Source of the DNA: Nephromyces sp. MM_2019
Taxonomy: Eukaryota; Apicomplexa; Aconoidasida; Nephromycida
DNA: 14,497 nt
Reading direction: 5' to 3'
NCBI GenBank assembly: GCA_015657535.1
Contig: JADHZB010002105.1
Span: 16,418-30,914, forward strand
The position numbers and the translations under genes were made by a program. Below are positions 9,601 through 14,497 of this stretch, one piece after another. A model generated the notes under the pieces. The model was not told the DNA's origin. It saw nothing but the letters and a program-made list of their open reading frames with translations, and ran no database searches. Numbering within the stretch: position 1 is the stretch's first letter; the number at the start of each line of letters is the position of its first letter.

Positions 9601-9810
9601 TTAGCTTAACACTGCATTGACTATTACCCTCAATTACTCACATTCCCCAAAGACCCAACATGCCCTCATACCTCCCCTATCACCGAAATCGCTAGACGAG
9701 CCCACACCTCCCTCCTCACCAAACCCCCTTAACCCCCCAAGAACTATATCCCTGTCCCCACAGGATTTATCCGCTGCACCATTGACCGCAGCCAGCAGTC
9801 GAAGCTATAA
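6610..9810 (+). CDS. UOX: Urate oxidase (uricase), 7 exons, peroxisomal
   Basis: The enzyme oxidises urate with O2 to 5-hydroxyisourate and H2O2, without a cofactor, as a homotetramer, usually in peroxisomes. Coding exons are 6610-6632, 7040-7269, 7788-7918, 8115-8186, 8514-8624, 9213-9504 and 9764-9810, totalling 906 nt or 301 residues, the usual family length. All introns are GT-AG, with phases 2, 1, 0, 0, 0, 1. The N-terminus is MAAPTALK, then RYGKGNVNVFRV. Tunnelling-fold motifs in order are SLEGNFVESYT, VPTDT, HDHAF, VLKTTQSGF, DRIFATSV, SVQETMF and LPNIHHF. By family alignment the active-site residues are K15, T62, F164, R181, Q233, N259 and H261, all present. The protein ends FIRCTIDRSQQSKL; SKL is a canonical PTS1. 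Six exons were found by homology and one 23-nt exon by start context and phase. The family is close to certain; the first exon is slightly less so. Confidence 0.96.
6633..7039 (+). other. Urate oxidase intron 1
   Basis: The intron runs from donor GTGAGTAT to acceptor TTTATACAG at phase 2. Its last 200 bases are C-rich on the sense strand. Short frames on both strands (for example 6663-6914 and 6802-7011) lie wholly or mostly inside it and show no domain. Confidence 0.85.
7270..7787 (+). other. Urate oxidase intron 2
   Basis: The donor is GTAGGTAG and the acceptor CTCACGTAG, at phase 1, splitting Gly85. The sequence is AT-rich with no repeat or frame of note. Confidence 0.92.
8187..8513 (+). 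other. Urate oxidase intron 4
   Basis: The donor is GTATGAGA and the acceptor CCTTGATTGTTAG, at phase 0. It is AT-rich and holds nothing else that I can see. Confidence 0.92.
8625..9212 (+). other. Urate oxidase intron 5
   Basis: The donor is GTAAGTAA and the acceptor TGCCCTACCAG, at phase 0. The last 200 bases are rich in C and T. I checked it for a missed small exon between residues A189 and D190; the flanking segments align with the family without a large gap, so none is needed. Confidence 0.88.
9799..9807 (+). other. PTS1 peroxisomal signal (Ser-Lys-Leu) of urate oxidase
   Basis: The codons TCG AAG CTA, followed directly by TAA, place SKL at the extreme C-terminus. The tripeptide is the canonical ligand of the import receptor PEX5. 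It sits in a separate 47-nt last exon, so targeting depends on correct removal of intron 6. Confidence 0.93.
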
Positions 9811-10167
9811 GCCGCAAGCGACTTAATCCTTCAGATATAGCCGACGAAACGGTTCTCGCAGGAAGTTGGTTGGTACATGCAATGAACGTGCAATAGTTAC
9901 AAACACGGAGGTATATCCGTGTGTGCTTTTGCGCATAATCATGTCATGATACGTTACATGCTTCGCTCAGTATAAATTGAGTGATCATGCAATTTGTGTG
10001 TATCAGCTTTGACGCCACGAGTTAGAGTGTTGGTTTATGTGTTGGCGCCTGTGTGTGCATGTGTTTGTCAAGGCAGGTTTTAGGTTAAGCCTGACACGGC
10101 ATCCATCCGCCTATCCTTATGAACCCTAAGCCGAACATCACCGGCAGTTTAATTTTGGTATTGTGAA

Positions 10168-10179
10168 GTGTACTTACAC
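10168..10179 (-). repeat. 12-bp motif GTGTAAGTACAC, inverted copy
   Basis: The + strand reads GTGTACTTACAC, the exact reverse complement of the motif at 11766-11777 and 11911-11922. The motif is a quasi-palindrome (GTGTA, AG, TACAC). Confidence 0.7.
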
Positions 10180-11755
10180 TCAGTTATAAGGTAGAGAGCA
10201 TGGACCGCTTGGTTTGTATATATGTGTGGAAGTATAGTTCGTCTGACAGCAGATGAATTCTATGTACATGCAACGCGTCTTAACTCGTATCATTCTTTGG
10301 CGCTAGTGAAGGTTTGTGTGTGAAGCCGAAGGTAATGTTCACGAGTTCACGTTGCTGTATACGGGTTTCCACTGTATGAGCACCCTACGTTGGTGCACAG
10401 GCGGGTGGCACTTTTATGTGCTCGCGAATTAAACCGGTATTCTGTGTGTGCAGTTGAATTTCGTAAATGCATATAAGAGCAGCTTTGCGATGTACGTTAA
10501 AGAGCTTTCATGTGCGGTAAATTTATCCAGGTTTGTGTGCGTGTGCATAGTTAATATTTGCATGCTGTACGCATAGCAGCAACCCGGTTTTATTTGCGTG
10601 CGATTGCAGCTTTTTCGGTGCACACAGCTGCTATTAGAATGTACTGCGTGTATTTATAGCCCATTACTGAGTCTGTATATATAGACTAGGATACTGAACT
10701 TTTCATGCGCGTGTGCATGTATACATTGGCCTTGCTGGTTGTATGTACAGCATTATGCGTAACTACTATCCTCAGTAGACATCGATGCTCTGAGAATTTT
10801 CTGCATCTCTTGCGTTGGAGAATACAGTCCTTTTAGTATTGGCTGCTTATGTGTGTCGTATACATCAACTGAGGATAGTTTAACGATTATCTTGGTTACC
10901 ACGTAAGTGTGAGCTTTTTGTGCGGTTGACCGTAGGATGTTTGGTATGTACAGAGATAAATGAGCTTGTTTTGCAGGCATGGTATCCTTCGGTTGGCATG
11001 TCTGCATGTTAAGCAGATGATGTTCAATATATCCATTATTGAGGAATATAATTGTGATAATTTTCATTTTGTTGAGCGATATCGTATTGATATGCCATTT
11101 TCTATTCGGTAATAGCGAACATGTGACGTAGAATCACATACTTAATGTTTGTTGAATGTCGTTTTTGTGTGTGTATGTGTGGGTGTAATGGTAGGAGTAA
11201 GCTATGTTTAGCCTGTGATTTGTGAAGAGTTGTTTGTAGTTTTTGATGTGCATCATGACGATGCTGCGTATCATTAGTGAGCCCAGCGCGGAAGGTGTGT
11301 GTGCCTCGGTATGAACCATACAAAATTTCCAACGTTTAGGCGTGCCCGACATTCTTTCCACGTCCCCCACAGTCTGCACATGGTCAACGCCCACCTCCCC
11401 CCTGCTAGTGCATTATCCCACTTACTAAATTACTCTCATGAAGTCTGTTCGCATTAAGTTTAATGTTCATTCGTAAGGCAAGGATTTGCTGTACTTGCAT
11501 ATGCATGCTCTGTCTGCTGGTGACTGATGCCATTGAGTACGTTGCGTGTCTGGCCTACTTGTTGGAGAAGGCTTGTATGGTCTAGGTCATCTTGCTGTTT
11601 GTACGTGTATAAATCCCGTAGTTAAGCTATCATATCATGAAGTTCGCTGAATTTACGTTTCTCCCTAATAACCCCCCGCACATGTGTGTGTGCTAGGGTA
11701 AAACTAGAATAATGCATGCCGCAGGTTTGTTAAAAAAACCCATTACCCTGTGTGT

Positions 11756-11787
11756 CTAGGATAAGTGTAAGTACACTAAAATCCTAG
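11756..11787. other. Hairpin-forming inverted repeat
   Basis: CTAGGAT (11756-11762) pairs with ATCCTAG (11781-11787), and inside it AGTGTA (11764-11769) pairs with TACACT (11772-11777). Only small bulges separate the two stems. It contains one copy of GTGTAAGTACAC. There is no T-tract, and the organism is eukaryotic, so I do not call it a terminator. It may be a 3' processing element, a protein-binding palindrome or chance. Confidence 0.65.
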
Positions 11788-11910
11788 TACGCTATGTAAA
11801 AGCGTGAGATTTTTGATTCTAAGAGATTGGAATTTGTTTAAATTGCGAGGGCTGTGTGTATCATCAATTTTCTCTATACAATCCTTTTTGAGTTTTTGTT
11901 AATAGGGATA

Positions 11911-11922
11911 GTGTAAGTACAC
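11911..11922 (+). repeat. 12-bp motif GTGTAAGTACAC, second direct copy
   Basis: This exact copy lies 145 bases to the right of the one in the hairpin. Its neighbours are unlike those of the first copy, so it is not part of a longer duplication. Confidence 0.7.
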
Positions 11923-13024
11923 CGCGTTCGCCGTGGGTCATAAACTGGAATGATTTCTGCATTATCAAGTTTATGCGCGTTTGGATTAAATTGCATTGCA
12001 TGTGTGAGTGTGTAGCAGAGGAACCAAGTCTCTGTGACTATGGTTCACTTAATGAGAAGATCAGTAGCCTCTGATCATGTTTCTTCTTATTATCTGAGTA
12101 ATGATAGATGTATGAACGATTCCCTGGCGAAATTTAGGCAGTTATTTTTTGTTTTCGCGGCAACATTTTTCTAAGAGCCTTCTGCGAGTTTATGGTGTTG
12201 GGAAGTTTGGTGTATTCGTGGTTGGGTGCTTTGGTGTGTGCTTGATGTGTGCGCTGGCTTGTAGTGCTGTGCCTCTGGCGATGCGGATGTCAGGGCATGC
12301 CGATGATTTCTCTTGTATATGCATGTGCTTTGGAGATCTGTTTCTTTGCCTCAGTAAGTGTGGCTGCACCGTGCAGAACTGATTTTACATGGTATTGTTT
12401 GCTTATTTACTGTGGCTTACATTGTGGATTCAAGCGAATTCAGTGCTCTGTGTGTGTCTTGTTCGTGGAATTGGTTTCTCTTGCCTCTTTCGATGAGGAA
12501 GAGGTTGTGACATCAATGAGAGGTCGAGTCGTTTGTTTTAGTGCGCTGGATAGGGGTGAAGTCCTATGGGACGTGAGGATGAAGAGATGTCAGTGCGGCG
12601 TTGTAACAAATAATGGTGTACGTACGCCCAATCCGGTGTGTATGTTAATCGCTTCTGCGTGGCGTTCCTTCGGGTTTCTCGGCTTCTAACCTTCACTGTT
12701 ATTTGGACGACGTCCGACGCTTTTATGGTCGTGACTCGCAAAGTGTAGGGTCGGCGAATTGCTTATGGATCTCGTAAGTTTGTTGAGTGTGCTGCCTAGT
12801 GAAGTCGGCTGCGCTCGCAAGAAATCCAGCGATTGGCTGTGTGCAGGCGTAGACGACGGTCAGGTATGCTGGGCCTGAGTTTTGCGTGCGGACGTCACAA
12901 AAAATCGACTGTTCTCAGGGTGTGCCCGTTACGCTAAGCTATGTGTGCTAGCCTTTTACAGTATCTATTTGATTCAAGCCTGCAAGGGACGCGCGTGCAT
13001 GTGTGTGGCGTGTGTGTGTGCGGG

Positions 13025-14284
<1,260 letters not shown>

Positions 14285-14392
14285 CAGCATCAGGGCTCCA
14301 GAGTGGGTTGTGTAGCAACAAGGATACATGAATTAGTCGTAGAGAGTGCGTTCAGGGTAGCAAAGTAAAGCGTGTTCTCAGGTACTCAACTA

Positions 14393-14409
14393 GAGAGAGA
14401 GAGTGTGTG

Positions 14410-14497
<88 letters not shown>
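14393..14497. repeat. (GA)n-(TG)n microsatellite at window end
   Basis: A short (GA)5 run passes directly into (TG)n from 14403 to the last base. One C interrupts it at 14416. The repeat is not closed on the right, so its true length is unknown. It should still be PKG intron if the next exon lies beyond. Confidence 0.97.

Larger units (their letters stand above)
9811..13024. other. Convergent intergenic region, TG-rich
   Basis: This 3.2-kb stretch lies between the 3' ends of two converging genes and must hold both 3' UTRs. I see no clear AATAAA close to either stop codon. It is AT-rich with dispersed TGTGTG runs on the + strand. The longest frames (12249-12689 on +, 10753-11067 on -) lack any recognisable domain; the first is Cys/Val/Leu-rich as TG-rich DNA would give. 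No tRNA or rRNA sequence was recognised. Confidence 0.55.

Noticed and set aside
10753..11067. 104-residue - strand frame
   Set aside because: Composition is ordinary, but there is no recognisable domain, start context or splice partner; chance is as likely in 3.2 kb of AT-rich DNA.
12249..12689. 146-residue + strand frame in the convergent intergenic region
   Set aside because: It has Cys/Val/Leu-rich content typical of TG-rich DNA, no motif, and lies where the PKG 3' UTR is expected. It cannot be fully excluded.

Overview
The window looks like nuclear DNA from an intron-rich myzozoan alveolate, meaning an apicomplexan or a close photosynthetic relative (chromerid type). Two genes can be read with confidence. 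They converge: a complete seven-exon urate oxidase on the + strand (6610-9810) and the last two coding exons of a cGMP-dependent protein kinase on the - strand (13937 down to 13025). The kinase C-terminus is of the type I associate with apicomplexan PKG. Most model apicomplexans lack urate catabolism; as I recall it is reported in Nephromyces, Cardiosporidium and chromerids. The pairing points towards such a lineage, but assignment to a genus would be a guess. All introns are GT-AG. Their splice phases join exactly, and the urate oxidase is 301 residues with its catalytic set intact and a C-terminal SKL peroxisomal signal.

Layout. Positions 1-6590 hold no gene I can name. This part is mostly simple sequence: an acidic-coding GAAGAT tract at 1-163, CA-rich DNA (about 470-1040, 1737-1876, 3170-3330, 3921-3946), a second acidic purine tract at 1263-1451, a TG-rich block at about 2205-2960, a G-rich minisatellite at 4076-4560, and C-rich blocks at about 4986-5380 and 5640-5840. 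Four short unassigned reading frames (1885-2151, 4709-4844, 5511-5639, 6182-6244) are less biased and could be exons. A strong splice acceptor at 6589-6590 suggests that the urate oxidase has an intron in its 5' UTR. Positions 9811-13024 are the convergent intergenic space: TG-rich, without a supported gene, but with a 12-bp quasi-palindrome found three times and one good hairpin. From 13938 to the right edge lies kinase intron: a degenerate 14-bp-period minisatellite, then a (GA)n-(TG)n microsatellite that runs off the window.

Function. The urate oxidase would start urate breakdown in peroxisomes. The kinase is the cGMP effector that in studied apicomplexans controls motility, egress and invasion. 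Nothing in the sequence links the two functionally; they are convergent neighbours. The window begins and ends inside simple repeats, which would fit contig ends. I did not find a convincing novel multi-gene system. The main interest is the peroxisomal uricase in this lineage and the unusual repeat landscape.
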